From JANWXD01 sp035575135 (GTDB taxonomy: Bacteria; Acidobacteriota; Terriglobia; Bryobacterales; Bryobacteraceae): a DNA stretch of 64,000 nt. Below the pieces are notes generated by a model that saw only the letters and a program-made list of their open reading frames with translations, searched no databases and was not told the origin of the DNA. The stretch covers positions 124,001-188,000 of the forward strand of contig DATLYE010000023.1 of the NCBI GenBank assembly GCA_035575135.1, read 5' to 3'. The first letter of the stretch is position 1, and the number at the start of each line of letters is the position of its first letter. Both the position numbers and the translations under genes were made by a program. This document shows positions 25,245 through 33,316 of this stretch, piece after piece.

Positions 25245-26200
25245 GCCGCTACCGGCAGGCGCCGATGGACTTCGGCGGGCTGAGGACCATCGGACTGCGC
25301 GAGCGCGGCGGCAAGGTCCGGGTAAGCGATTTCGCGTCCCCGTACCACAAAGGCTCCGGAGTGAGCGGCCTCGTGAAGTCGTTGCCGCACATTCTCGCCG
25401 CCGAGTCGTTCCGCGAGGTGTTAGGCGCCCTGTCGGAGGCGCGCCGTCTGGGCAAACCGGTGCTGTGGGGTCTCGGAGGCCACGTCATCAAATGCGGCTT
25501 AGCCCCGGTGCTGATCGAACTGATGGGGCGTGGCTACGCCACCGGCTTTGCCCTGAACGGTGCGGCGGCGATCCACGATTTTGAAATTGCTCTGGCAGGT
25601 GCGACGAGCGAAGACGTGGAGGCGGTGCTGCCCGACGGCCGATTCGGCACCGCGGAAGAGACCGGACGGGAGATGAACGCGGCCATCGCCGAAGGAGACC
25701 GGCGCGGTTGCGGGATCGGAGAAGCCCTGGGGGAGCGGTTGGAACAGATCGCCGGCGCAGCCTTCGGCTCCAAAAGCTTGTTGCTTCAGGCCTGGCGCGC
25801 CAGGGTGCCGGTAACGGTCCACGTCGCCGTGGGAACCGACACGCCGCACACACATCCGGCCGCGGATGGAGCGGCGATCGGTTCGGCCAGTCACCGGGAC
25901 TTCCGTCTCTTTTGCACTCTGGTGAGCGAACTCGACGGCGGGGGCGTCTTCCTGAATGTAGGTTCCGCTGTGATTCTGCCGGAAGTGTTCTTGAAGGCCG
26001 TGTCGGTCGTTCGAAACCTCGGGCGGCGCCTGGAGAACTTCACGACGGTCAACCTGGATTTCCTCCAGCACTACCGCCCGCGCGTGAACGTTGTGGAAAG
26101 ACCGCACGCGCGAGCGGGCGGCAAGGGGATCGCCCTGACGGGGCATCACGAGCTGATGCTGCCGCTGCTGGCCGCGGCGTTGATCGAAGGCGAACCATGA
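25241..26200 (+). CDS. Conserved hypothetical protein, possibly deoxyhypusine-synthase-like
   Basis: A 319-residue soluble protein starting at GTG 25241 within the uvrA stop (GTGA overlap). Striking segments are VLWGLGGHVIKCGLAPVLIE, ALNGAAAIHDFEIAL, RFGTAEETGREMNAAI, HVAVGTDTPHTHPAADG and FLNVGSAVILPEVFLKAV. They look strongly conserved and Rossmann-like, with several His and Asp residues that could be functional. I recall similar bacterial proteins annotated only as hypothetical. A relation to the NAD-dependent deoxyhypusine synthase fold is a guess. It is flanked by DNA repair and membrane-protease genes in one operon, which does not settle its role. Confidence 0.6.
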   Translation: MSRYRQAPMDFGGLRTIGLRERGGKVRVSDFASPYHKGSGVSGLVKSLPHILAAESFREVLGALSEARRLGKPVLWGLGGHVIKCGLAPVLIELMGRGYATGFALNGAAAIHDFEIALAGATSEDVEAVLPDGRFGTAEETGREMNAAIAEGDRRGCGIGEALGERLEQIAGAAFGSKSLLLQAWRARVPVTVHVAVGTDTPHTHPAADGAAIGSASHRDFRLFCTLVSELDGGGVFLNVGSAVILPEVFLKAVSVVRNLGRRLENFTTVNLDFLQHYRPRVNVVERPHARAGGKGIALTGHHELMLPLLAAALIEGEP

Positions 26201-26967
26201 GCGAATTGTCGCCGGAGGGCCCTGCGCAGATTGCGGCGGAAGGCGTCGAGCCGCGGGCCTTTCCTTTCTGGTCGTACACGGATCTTTGCCTTTTCGCGGC
26301 CGCGGCGGTGCCCTCCATCGCGGCCGGCGGACTGCTGGCCCACGCTCTCATCCTGCTCGTGCCCGCCTGGGCGGAACGCAAGGCGCTGTTCTTGTTACCG
26401 GCGCAGTTCCTGGCCTATGGGTTCTGGTTTGTCTTTCTCTTTGTGCTGCTCAAGACCAAGTACGGAGCGCCGTTCTGGCGTTCGCTCGGCTGGTTGCGTC
26501 CCGGGCAGCCCTTCTGGTTTTGGCGCCAGGTCCGCGCGGGAATCCTGCTGGCGTGTGCGGTCGTGCTCGCGGGGGCCTTGCTCCGCACCCCGGATGTGGA
26601 AATGCCGATCAAACAACTCCTGTCGGACCGGACCTCGATTCTCGCCGTGGGTCTGGCGGCGGTGACCGTGGGTCCGCTGTGCGAGGAGCTCGCCTTCCGG
26701 GGGTTTCTGCTCCCTCTGCTGGTGCGTTCCCTCGGCGCGGTTCCGGGGATTCTGCTCTCTGCTTTGCCGTTTGCGATCCTCCATGGGCCGCAGTACGCAT
26801 GGTCCTGGCGGCATGTGCTTCTGATTCTCGGCGCAGGGAGCGCGTTCGGCTGGATCCGCCATCGCACGGGCTCGACAGTAGCTTCGACCGTCGCCCATGC
26901 CGTGTACAATCTGACGTTCATGCTTTTCTTCGTGCTTCAGGAAAGGAATCTTCCGGCGAAATGGTAG
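26197..26967 (+). CDS. CPBP-family intramembrane metalloprotease
   Basis: A 256-residue membrane protein with six to seven hydrophobic segments. It carries the CPBP/ABI (Rce1-like) motifs: GPLCEELAFRGFL (the EExxxR glutamate pair), ILHGPQYAWS and AHAVYN, which provide the glutamates and histidines of the buried metal site. Such enzymes cleave within membrane proteins or process prenylated or bacteriocin-like peptides. The start is ATG 26197, in ATGA overlap with the upstream stop. The open frame extends to 25708, but that part is not real protein. It overlaps mtnA by seven bases. Confidence 0.85.
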   Translation: MSELSPEGPAQIAAEGVEPRAFPFWSYTDLCLFAAAAVPSIAAGGLLAHALILLVPAWAERKALFLLPAQFLAYGFWFVFLFVLLKTKYGAPFWRSLGWLRPGQPFWFWRQVRAGILLACAVVLAGALLRTPDVEMPIKQLLSDRTSILAVGLAAVTVGPLCEELAFRGFLLPLLVRSLGAVPGILLSALPFAILHGPQYAWSWRHVLLILGAGSAFGWIRHRTGSTVASTVAHAVYNLTFMLFFVLQERNLPAKW

Positions 26968-28007
26968 AGACGATTGCCTGGCGGGACGATGGCGTGGTCC
27001 TGATTGACCAGCGCCGCTTGCCTGCGGAAATGGTCTACGTTACGTGCCGGGATTACCGGGAGGTGGCCGAGGCCATTCGCTCCATGGCGATACGTGGCGC
27101 TCCGGCGATCGGCGTTGCCGCGGCGATGGGCGTTGCCCTGGGGATGCTGCACGCCGAGCCGCCGGATCTGGACGCCCAGTTCGAGACCATCTGCGACACA
27201 CTGGCCCGGACGCGGCCAACGGCTGTGAACTTGTTCTGGGCCATCGAACGCATGAAGCGCGTTTACGCCGGGGTGAGGGGCCGGTCCCTGGAGGAGATCC
27301 GCGAGGCGTTGCGGGCCGAAGCCGAGCAGATCAAGCGCGAAGACATCGAGGTCAACCGGGCGATCGGGCGCCACGGCAGCGAGCTCATCCCGGACGGGCA
27401 CGCCGTGCTGACGCATTGCAATGCCGGGGCCCTGGCGACGGCGGGATACGGCACGGCCCTGGGCGTGATCCGCGCAGCCGTCAGTGCCGGGAAAAAGATC
27501 CACGTCTTCGCTGACGAAACCCGGCCTTTTCTGCAGGGTGCGCGGCTGACGGCGTGGGAGCTGCTCCAGGATGGAATTCCCACCACCCTCATTGCCGACA
27601 GCATGGCCGGCTACTTGATGAAGTCCGGCCGCATCGGCTGTGTGATCGTGGGGGCGGACCGCATCGCGGCCAACGGAGACGTGGCAAACAAGGTGGGAAC
27701 CTACACCCTGGCGGTGCTTGCCAAAGAGCATGGGGTGCCGTTTTACGTAGCCGCGCCGCTTTCGACTTTGGATCTGAGCATCCCCTCCGGGGAGGCGATT
27801 CCCATCGAACAGCGGCCGGCCGAGGAAGTCACGCACTGCTTCGGCGTGCGGGTGGCGCCGGAAGGCGTGGCGGTCGAGAACCCAGCCTTTGACGTAACGC
27901 CGAACCAGTACGTCACGGCCATCATCACAGAGCGGGGTGTGGCGCGCCCTCCGTACGCGGAGTCGCTGCGCAGGCTCGCCTCAGCGGCCCAACCCGGTAG
28001 TCTATAA
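26961..28007 (+). CDS. mtnA: S-methyl-5-thioribose-1-phosphate isomerase
   Basis: A 348-residue enzyme converting methylthioribose-1-phosphate to methylthioribulose-1-phosphate in the methionine salvage pathway. Hallmarks: SMAIRGAPAIGVAAAMG, LTHCNAGALATAGYGTALG with the catalytic Cys, FADETRPFLQGARLTAWEL, LIADSMAGYLM, VGADRIAANGDVANKVGTY with the catalytic Asp, and FYVAAPLSTLD. I start it at ATG 26961, inside the end of the CPBP gene. No other mtn genes are nearby, so the rest of the salvage route must be elsewhere. Confidence 0.95.
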   Translation: MVETIAWRDDGVVLIDQRRLPAEMVYVTCRDYREVAEAIRSMAIRGAPAIGVAAAMGVALGMLHAEPPDLDAQFETICDTLARTRPTAVNLFWAIERMKRVYAGVRGRSLEEIREALRAEAEQIKREDIEVNRAIGRHGSELIPDGHAVLTHCNAGALATAGYGTALGVIRAAVSAGKKIHVFADETRPFLQGARLTAWELLQDGIPTTLIADSMAGYLMKSGRIGCVIVGADRIAANGDVANKVGTYTLAVLAKEHGVPFYVAAPLSTLDLSIPSGEAIPIEQRPAEEVTHCFGVRVAPEGVAVENPAFDVTPNQYVTAIITERGVARPPYAESLRRLASAAQPGSL

Positions 28008-28037
28008 TGAGCTTCTGGGACGTTCTTATCCCGCCCG

Positions 28038-28508
28038 ATGCAGGAGATCCGGAAGAAACTGGAAGAAGAGATCGCCGCCCTGGAGTACGAACTGCGCACG
28101 GAGCTCCCCAAGGAGATCCGCAAGGCGCGGGCGCACGGAGACTTGAGCGAAAATGCCGAGTACCACGCCGCCAAGGAGCGCCAGGCGTACGTGAACGCTC
28201 GTTTGAACCAGCTCAAGAAGCGGCTGGCGGAGATCTCCATGGTGGATCTTTCCCGCCTCCCCACGGATCGCGTCGGTCTCGGCTCCACGGTGGTGGTGCT
28301 CGACTTGCAAAAGGATGAGCGCATCTCGTATAAACTGGTGACGAGCGAAGAAGCGGACGCTTCGCAGGGTCGGATTTCGACCACTTCGCCGATCGGCCGT
28401 GCGCTGCTCGGCAAGCAGGTGGGCGATCTGGTCCGCGTTCAGATCCCGGGAGGAGTCCGGGAGCTGGAAATCGTCGAGCTGACTACCATCCACGATACGG
28501 ATGGGTAG
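28038..28508 (+). CDS. greA: Transcription elongation factor GreA
   Basis: A 156-residue protein with the N-terminal antiparallel coiled coil and C-terminal FKBP-like domain of GreA. The coil tip reads HGDLSENAEYHAAKE, with Asp35 and Glu38 being the residues that place a metal in the RNA polymerase active site for transcript cleavage. The C-terminal STTSPIGRALLGKQVGD is also typical. A TATAAT sits at 28003-28008 at the mtnA stop and could give greA its own promoter, though no good -35 is seen. Confidence 0.93.
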   Translation: MQEIRKKLEEEIAALEYELRTELPKEIRKARAHGDLSENAEYHAAKERQAYVNARLNQLKKRLAEISMVDLSRLPTDRVGLGSTVVVLDLQKDERISYKLVTSEEADASQGRISTTSPIGRALLGKQVGDLVRVQIPGGVRELEIVELTTIHDTDG

Positions 28509-28532
28509 CGGCGGAAAGTCAGGTCAGCGCCC

Positions 28533-29180
28533 ATGACCTATACGCGCGCCATCGGGATTGCCTGCAACAAGGTGATCCTGTTGATCGTGCGGGCGCTGGC
28601 GCTCTCCAAGATCCACCCGAATGTGCTGACCTTTCTCGGTCTGCTCATCAACGGGGTTGCAGCGGTGCTGCTGGCCTCGGGAAGGTTTTTCACAGCCGGG
28701 CTGGTGATGATTGCGGCGGGCATCTTCGACATGGTGGACGGCCGCGTCGCCCGCCAGACCAACCGCGTCACTCGATTCGGGGGATTCTTCGATTCTGTTC
28801 TGGATCGTTACTCCGACCTGGTGCTCCTGATGGGGCTGCTGGTCTACTACGCCTCCATCAACCGCTTTTTCTACGTTGTGCTGACGGCCGTGGTCATGAC
28901 AGGCTCGGTCATGGTGAGCTACACAAGGGCGCGGGCGGAGAACGTCATTCCGCAGTGCAAAGTCGGCTTCATGGAACGGCCGGAGCGCGTAGTGTTGTTG
29001 ATCATCGGAGCGTTGTTTAACCGCATGGCCCCCGTGCTCTGGGTGATTGCGGTTCTCTCCAACATCACGGTGGTCCACCGCATGGTCTACACCTGGCAGG
29101 AAACCAGGCGGCTCGAGGAGGCACAGCTCCGGGGTGCGCGGGAGCGGTCCGAGCAAGCCGTCACCCGGCCCCGTTCCTGA
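28533..29180 (+). CDS. CDP-alcohol phosphatidyltransferase
   Basis: A 215-residue integral membrane enzyme with about six hydrophobic segments. The catalytic signature DxxDGxxARx8Gx3Dx3D is complete (Asp66, Asp69-Gly70, Ala73-Arg74, Gly83, Asp87, Asp91). Enzymes of this class move a phosphatidyl group from CDP-diacylglycerol to an alcohol such as glycerol-3-phosphate or inositol phosphate. The N-terminal HPNVLTFLGL resembles PgsA- and PIS-like enzymes, but the acceptor cannot be read from sequence. It ends the uvrA-to-greA run and converges on nikR. Confidence 0.88.
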   Translation: MTYTRAIGIACNKVILLIVRALALSKIHPNVLTFLGLLINGVAAVLLASGRFFTAGLVMIAAGIFDMVDGRVARQTNRVTRFGGFFDSVLDRYSDLVLLMGLLVYYASINRFFYVVLTAVVMTGSVMVSYTRARAENVIPQCKVGFMERPERVVLLIIGALFNRMAPVLWVIAVLSNITVVHRMVYTWQETRRLEEAQLRGARERSEQAVTRPRS

Positions 29181-29191
29181 GGGGCGGCGCC

Positions 29192-29608
29192 TCACAGGCC
29201 TGCGCCTGTGGTCGTCACCGTCAACCGTCCGTGCTTGACCCCCTTGGTCGCCAGCAGCCGGTCCGCGATCTTGCGCACCGCGGCAGCCTTGCCCTTGAGG
29301 ACCAACACTTCCAGACAGTGGTCGTGGTCCAGATGGATGTGGAGCGTTGACAGGATGTTCGGGAAGTGCTCGTGTTGCAAGTCGGTGAGCTTGTCGGTCA
29401 AGAGGCGGACGTGATGGTCGTAGACGAGAGTCAGGGTCGCGACCACCGTGCTCTGCGGGGACTGGGAAGTTTCCTGGACGAGCTCATTGCGGATAAGGTC
29501 CCGGAAGGCTTCCGAACGGTTGGTGTAGCCTCGCCGGGCAATGAGGGCGTCGAACTTGTCCAGCAGGTCTGAGTCGATGGCGACTCCGATGCGGCTGAGG
29601 CGGCCCAT
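29192..29608 (-). CDS. nikR: Nickel-responsive regulator NikR
   Basis: A 138-residue protein. Residues 1-45 form a ribbon-helix-helix DNA-binding domain (RIGVAIDSDLLDKFD, YTNRSEAFRDLIR) and the rest an ACT-like metal domain. The high-affinity nickel ligands are all present and correctly spaced: His79, His90, His92 and Cys98, in the stretch ending LHIHLDHDHCLEV. It should repress nickel uptake or nickel-enzyme genes when nickel is bound. No nickel transporter or hydrogenase catalytic gene is in this window. ATG 29608 is used because upstream codons in the longer frame are not NikR-like. Divergent from rpmB. Confidence 0.93.
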   Translation of the reverse strand: MGRLSRIGVAIDSDLLDKFDALIARRGYTNRSEAFRDLIRNELVQETSQSPQSTVVATLTLVYDHHVRLLTDKLTDLQHEHFPNILSTLHIHLDHDHCLEVLVLKGKAAAVRKIADRLLATKGVKHGRLTVTTTGAGL

Positions 29609-29688
29609 GCTGGAACCGATTATGCCACAGCGCCAACAATGCCCTGTGTTAGAATGAGTTTGCGACCTTCCGAAGGAGCTTACCGTAC

Positions 29689-29883
29689 ATGGCAAGGGTA
29701 TGTGAGATCTGCGGCCGCGGCCCGCGGTTCGGGCACCGCATCAGCCACGCGCACAACGTCACCAGCCGCCGCTGGAGCGTGAACCTGCAGACCGTGCGGG
29801 CGGTGATCAACGGAGGGGTGCGCCGGCTCCGGGTGTGCACGCGGTGCATCCGTTCCGGTCGCGTTCAGAAGCCCGCGCGCTGA
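29689..29883 (+). CDS. rpmB: 50S ribosomal protein L28
   Basis: A 64-residue zinc-ribbon form of L28. It has two cysteine pairs (CEIC near the N-terminus and CTRC near the C-terminus) around HRISHAHNVTSRRWSVNLQ, the conserved centre. An AAGGAG ribosome site lies ten bases before the ATG. A TAGAAT box at 29650-29655 may be the -10, but no clear -35 is seen. Confidence 0.95.
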   Translation: MARVCEICGRGPRFGHRISHAHNVTSRRWSVNLQTVRAVINGGVRRLRVCTRCIRSGRVQKPAR

Positions 29884-29915
29884 GCACTCCCCGCCTTGGA
29901 TGCCCTTGAGTATTT

Positions 29916-31310
29916 CTAGCGTCCGCTCTCCCGCGGGAGCTCCGGTGGTGGGAAGGGCAAGCGGTCCGGCACGACGCGGACGGGCGTGGTGAACTTGAAG
30001 GGGAATTTGGTTCCGCTCGGGAAGGTGAACTCGACGAAGTAAGCCGTCCAGCCCTCTGCAGGGGGAGTCACAGAGACCTGCCAGACGCCGTTGTTGCCCT
30101 CCAGTGGCGAACTGGTCCACACTGCTCCGAGCGTCTCCAGGCGGAAGTCGCGCGCTTTCGGGTTGGTGGCCTGCCAGAGCTTGACCTCGGAGGGCTCTGC
30201 AGTGGCGGTGACGCGCATTTCGCCGTCGCCTCCGAAGGACCATTTCAACTCCGGACGCCGCCGGCCTGTCACGATCGAGTGGAAGTACGCCAGAAGCGTT
30301 TGCGGAGCGTCGGAGCCCCGGAGGGAGTGGTTGGTGTTCGGTACAAACCGCAAATGCTTTTCACCCGGCAGATCGTCGTAGTAGAAGCGCACCAGATCGG
30401 GCGGAAAGAACTCATCCCCGGTGGAGTTGACGATGAATTTGGGCATGGTGAAGCGGTGCCGGTACTGGTAAGGATCCTCGATTTCCATCAGCTTGCGCAG
30501 TTGCGGCGTGCCCATCCAGCGCATGATGTCCATCTCGACGTAATCCCGCAGGGCCGGAGCCCAGAAGCCGTAGGAGCGCCAGTGGTGTTCGGAGGCCCGT
30601 TCCACGTTGAGCGTGTTGATGACGATGGGGGCGATCGCCACGACGCGGGAATCCACGGCGGCTGTGGTCCATGTGGTCCACCCGCGCTTGGAGCCGCCGG
30701 CGACGACGAAGCGGTCAATCCGGAGTTTCCCCGCGGCTTCGGAGGCGCAGAAGGCGGTCACGGTGTCCATGGCGCGCACCGCGGCCTTTGTCATCGGCAG
30801 GCGTGCCGGCCAGAGTTCGTCGCCCGTGCGGAGAAACTTGTCCCAGGTGTAGGCGATCAGGGCGTCTTCGCGCCGTTCGGCAACGGAATCCCCGGCGAAT
30901 CTCAGGGGCTGGTTGGGCACCATCCGCAGCTCCGCCACGACGGCCTCGGTTTCCGTGGCGATGGTGGACAGAATCCAGTCGGCCCTGGCCGGGGGCTTGC
31001 TTCCGTTCGAGCCGCCGCCGATGAACAGCAGCGCGACGGAGGTCGAGACGCGGTCCGGTCGCAGGATCGTCAGCCAATGGCGCCACTCCGTACGGTCCAC
31101 TTCTTCCCGCGCACGCCAGGTCTGCGACACCATGTCGAGGACGAAACCGGTGTAGCCCGGGCCCTTGAAGGTGGAAGCGAGCTCGTAGCGATAGCTGGAG
31201 TCGGGCGCGCGGACGTAGCGATCCAAAGCGGTCTCGTGAGGCGCCGCGAAGGCCGTGACCGCGGTGGCGGCGGAGAGCACAAACCGGCGGCACAGCTTTT
31301 GCAGGCTCAT
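29916..31310 (-). CDS. PhoPQ-activated pathogenicity-related (PqaA-like) alpha/beta-hydrolase
   Basis: A 464-residue secreted protein; the start at ATG 31310 gives the signal peptide LCRRFVLSAATAVTAFA, while GTG 31355 would add 15 residues. It follows the PqaA family throughout: RHWLTILRPD, LFIGGGSNG, AYTWDKFLRTGD, and the nucleophile elbow VAGGSKRGWTTW with its serine. A late NSTGDEFFPPD and NTNHSLRG would provide the acid and histidine. The family is linked to envelope stress and antimicrobial-peptide resistance in Salmonella, but the substrate is unknown. It converges on rpmB. Confidence 0.85.
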   Translation of the reverse strand: MSLQKLCRRFVLSAATAVTAFAAPHETALDRYVRAPDSSYRYELASTFKGPGYTGFVLDMVSQTWRAREEVDRTEWRHWLTILRPDRVSTSVALLFIGGGSNGSKPPARADWILSTIATETEAVVAELRMVPNQPLRFAGDSVAERREDALIAYTWDKFLRTGDELWPARLPMTKAAVRAMDTVTAFCASEAAGKLRIDRFVVAGGSKRGWTTWTTAAVDSRVVAIAPIVINTLNVERASEHHWRSYGFWAPALRDYVEMDIMRWMGTPQLRKLMEIEDPYQYRHRFTMPKFIVNSTGDEFFPPDLVRFYYDDLPGEKHLRFVPNTNHSLRGSDAPQTLLAYFHSIVTGRRRPELKWSFGGDGEMRVTATAEPSEVKLWQATNPKARDFRLETLGAVWTSSPLEGNNGVWQVSVTPPAEGWTAYFVEFTFPSGTKFPFKFTTPVRVVPDRLPFPPPELPRESGR

Positions 31311-31394
31311 TGTTTTCACATGTTGCAGAATTCTTAGAGGCTTCACAGGCTTCACCCCTTATGATCTTAGACGCTTCGGGCTCGTCCAATCACC

Positions 31395-31958
31395 TCAGGG
31401 AGAATTGCCCTGATCCATCACGATCCGGCGGCAAGCAGCGCAGAACTGCGGCTCCTTAAGGTCCAGGCGCTCGACCGAGTGCGTGGAGGCCATCACGCAG
31501 CGCCAGTCCGCGCAATGACGCAGACCAAAGGTGTGTCCCAGCTCATGGACCGCTTCCTTCACCGTGCGCTCCAGCAGGAGGGCAGGATTCGGCGGCAAAC
31601 CGTAAAACTCCTCGCGCAGGCGATGCAGAGAAACCAGCGCACATTGCCCGCCGAGCTGAGCCTCGCCGAAAACGAAGGTCAGCACGGGAACAAACAGGTC
31701 CGCGTCCGTGACGCCCAGCAGGCGGACGGCAGAACCTTCGACTTCGTTCGCCAGTTCCCGCAGTATGGCTGTGGCCCAATACTGGCCCCGTTCCGGGTCG
31801 AAAAAGGGCGTAGGGTCGAGCGATACGCTGAGCACACGGCAGGAAAGGTGGAAGACGGATGCCAGGCGCGCCGCGAGGGTGTCCAGAAACTCCAGCCGCA
31901 CCGCGTCGCCCACGGGTTGAAGACAGATCGCACCAGTGGCGGACGGCAGGCGGCTCAC
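31395..31958 (-). CDS. Archaemetzincin-family zinc metalloprotease
   Basis: A 187-residue cytoplasmic protein with the full archaemetzincin signature: HELGH at residues 138-142, Gly145, His148-Cys149, Cys154-Val-Met156, and the later pair Cys173/Cys176. The three histidines bind the catalytic zinc with Glu139 as base, and the four cysteines bind a structural zinc. Archaemetzincins are aminopeptidase-like enzymes best known from archaea and vertebrates and patchy in bacteria. The start overlaps the stop of the sigma-54 regulator gene by four bases, so it is translated as the last cistron of the redox operon. Why a protease is coupled to that regulator is not known. Confidence 0.9.
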   Translation of the reverse strand: MSRLPSATGAICLQPVGDAVRLEFLDTLAARLASVFHLSCRVLSVSLDPTPFFDPERGQYWATAILRELANEVEGSAVRLLGVTDADLFVPVLTFVFGEAQLGGQCALVSLHRLREEFYGLPPNPALLLERTVKEAVHELGHTFGLRHCADWRCVMASTHSVERLDLKEPQFCAACRRIVMDQGNSP

Positions 31959-33316
31959 TTCAAACCATAGCGCCGGAGCTTACTGTAAAGCGTGGAGCGG
32001 TCAATGCCCAGGATCCTGGCGGCACGGGACAGATTCCCGTCGCACTGGCGTACGACACGCTCGATATGCGCCCGTTCCACGTCTTCCAGGGTCGGGCCGT
32101 TGCCGGCCGGGTGCGGCTGGAGCTGGAAGGGAAAGTGGGCGGGCTGGATTTCGGCGCCCCGGCTGATGACCAGGGCACGCTCGATGGCATTTTCCAGTTC
32201 GCGCACGTTTCCCGGCCAGTCGTAGGTCAGCAGCAAATCCACGGCCTCGGGAGTCAGCCGCGGCACGGGCCGGTTCATGGCGGTGGCGTATTTCTTGAGA
32301 AAATGCTCTGCGAGAAGCGGAATGTCCTCGCGGCGTTCCCGCAGGGGCGGCAGCTGGATCGTGAACACGTTGAGCCGGTAGTAAAGGTCGGGGCGAAAGG
32401 TGCCGGCTTTGACGAGGTCCTCCAGGTTCTTGTTGGTGGCCGCGATGCAACGGAAATCCACCTTGATCGGCTGCGTGCCGCCCACGCGCACGATCTCTTT
32501 TTCCTGTAGCACGCGCAGCAGATCGGTCTGGGTCTTGAGACTGATGTCGCTGATCTCGTCCAGAAAGACGGTGCCGCCGTCGGCCACCTCGAACTTGCCC
32601 TTCTTGCGGTACTGGGCCCCCGTGAAGGCGCCGCGCTCGTGGCCGAACAGTTCGCTTTCAAGCAGCGTTTCGGTCAGAGCGCCGCAGTGTATGACCACCA
32701 TCGGCATGTAGCGGCGCGGGCTCATGGCGTGGATGGCCCGGGCGACCAGTTCCTTGCCCGTGCCGCTTTCTCCGGTGATCAACACCGTCGTGTCCGTGGG
32801 CGCCACCATTTCGATCAGCTCCGCGACGCGCTTCATGGGCGGGCTCTTGCCGATGAGCTCGGTGGCAGGATAGATCTCCTGAAGGTTTTCCCGGAGCCGC
32901 GCCAGTTCACGCGTGGCGCGTTTGTGCTCGAGCGCTTTGGAAACCAGATGCACCAGTTCGTCAGGATCAATGGGCTTGGTGATGTAATCGTAGGCTCCGC
33001 GCTTGAGGGCCTGCACGGCGGTCTCGACGCTGGCGTATCCGGTCATGATGACGATGATGAGGTCAGGGTCGGCCTGGGCGAGGCGCTGCTGCAACTCCAT
33101 GCCGTCCATGCCGGGCATCTTGATGTCCACCAGCGCAAGGTCGTAAGGTTTTTCCTGGATCGCCGCCAGGGCGTCGCGGCCGCTTGGCGCCAGACCCACT
33201 TCGTAACCCTCGCTTTCGAACCAACGCCCCAGGGAGTCCCGGACGACGAGTTCGTCGTCCACAATGAGGATGCGGCCCCGGGGCGGTTCCCGTTCCGGTT
33301 GCGGAGCGCTCATCAC
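31955..33316 (-). CDS. NtrC-family sigma-54-dependent response regulator
   Basis: A 453-residue three-domain protein. The receiver (residues 14-130) has the phospho-acceptor in LALVDIKMPGMDG and the conserved Lys in ITKPID. The AAA+ domain has Walker A GESGTGKE, the sigma-54 contact loop GAFTGA, Walker B FLDEIS, and ends in WPGNVRELENAIERA. The C-terminal Fis-type helix-turn-helix is LSRAARILGIDRSTLYSKLR. It should activate sigma-54 promoters after phosphorylation by the kinase encoded directly upstream, whose gene overlaps it by four bases. I could not find a correctly spaced sigma-54 promoter in front of this operon. Confidence 0.93.
   Translation of the reverse strand: MMSAPQPEREPPRGRILIVDDELVVRDSLGRWFESEGYEVGLAPSGRDALAAIQEKPYDLALVDIKMPGMDGMELQQRLAQADPDLIIVIMTGYASVETAVQALKRGAYDYITKPIDPDELVHLVSKALEHKRATRELARLRENLQEIYPATELIGKSPPMKRVAELIEMVAPTDTTVLITGESGTGKELVARAIHAMSPRRYMPMVVIHCGALTETLLESELFGHERGAFTGAQYRKKGKFEVADGGTVFLDEISDISLKTQTDLLRVLQEKEIVRVGGTQPIKVDFRCIAATNKNLEDLVKAGTFRPDLYYRLNVFTIQLPPLRERREDIPLLAEHFLKKYATAMNRPVPRLTPEAVDLLLTYDWPGNVRELENAIERALVISRGAEIQPAHFPFQLQPHPAGNGPTLEDVERAHIERVVRQCDGNLSRAARILGIDRSTLYSKLRRYGLK

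Noticed and set aside
29193..29210. Hairpin cacaggc/gcctgtg near the nikR end as a terminator
   Set aside because: It lies inside the nikR coding end and has no T-tract. Probably chance within GC-rich codons.
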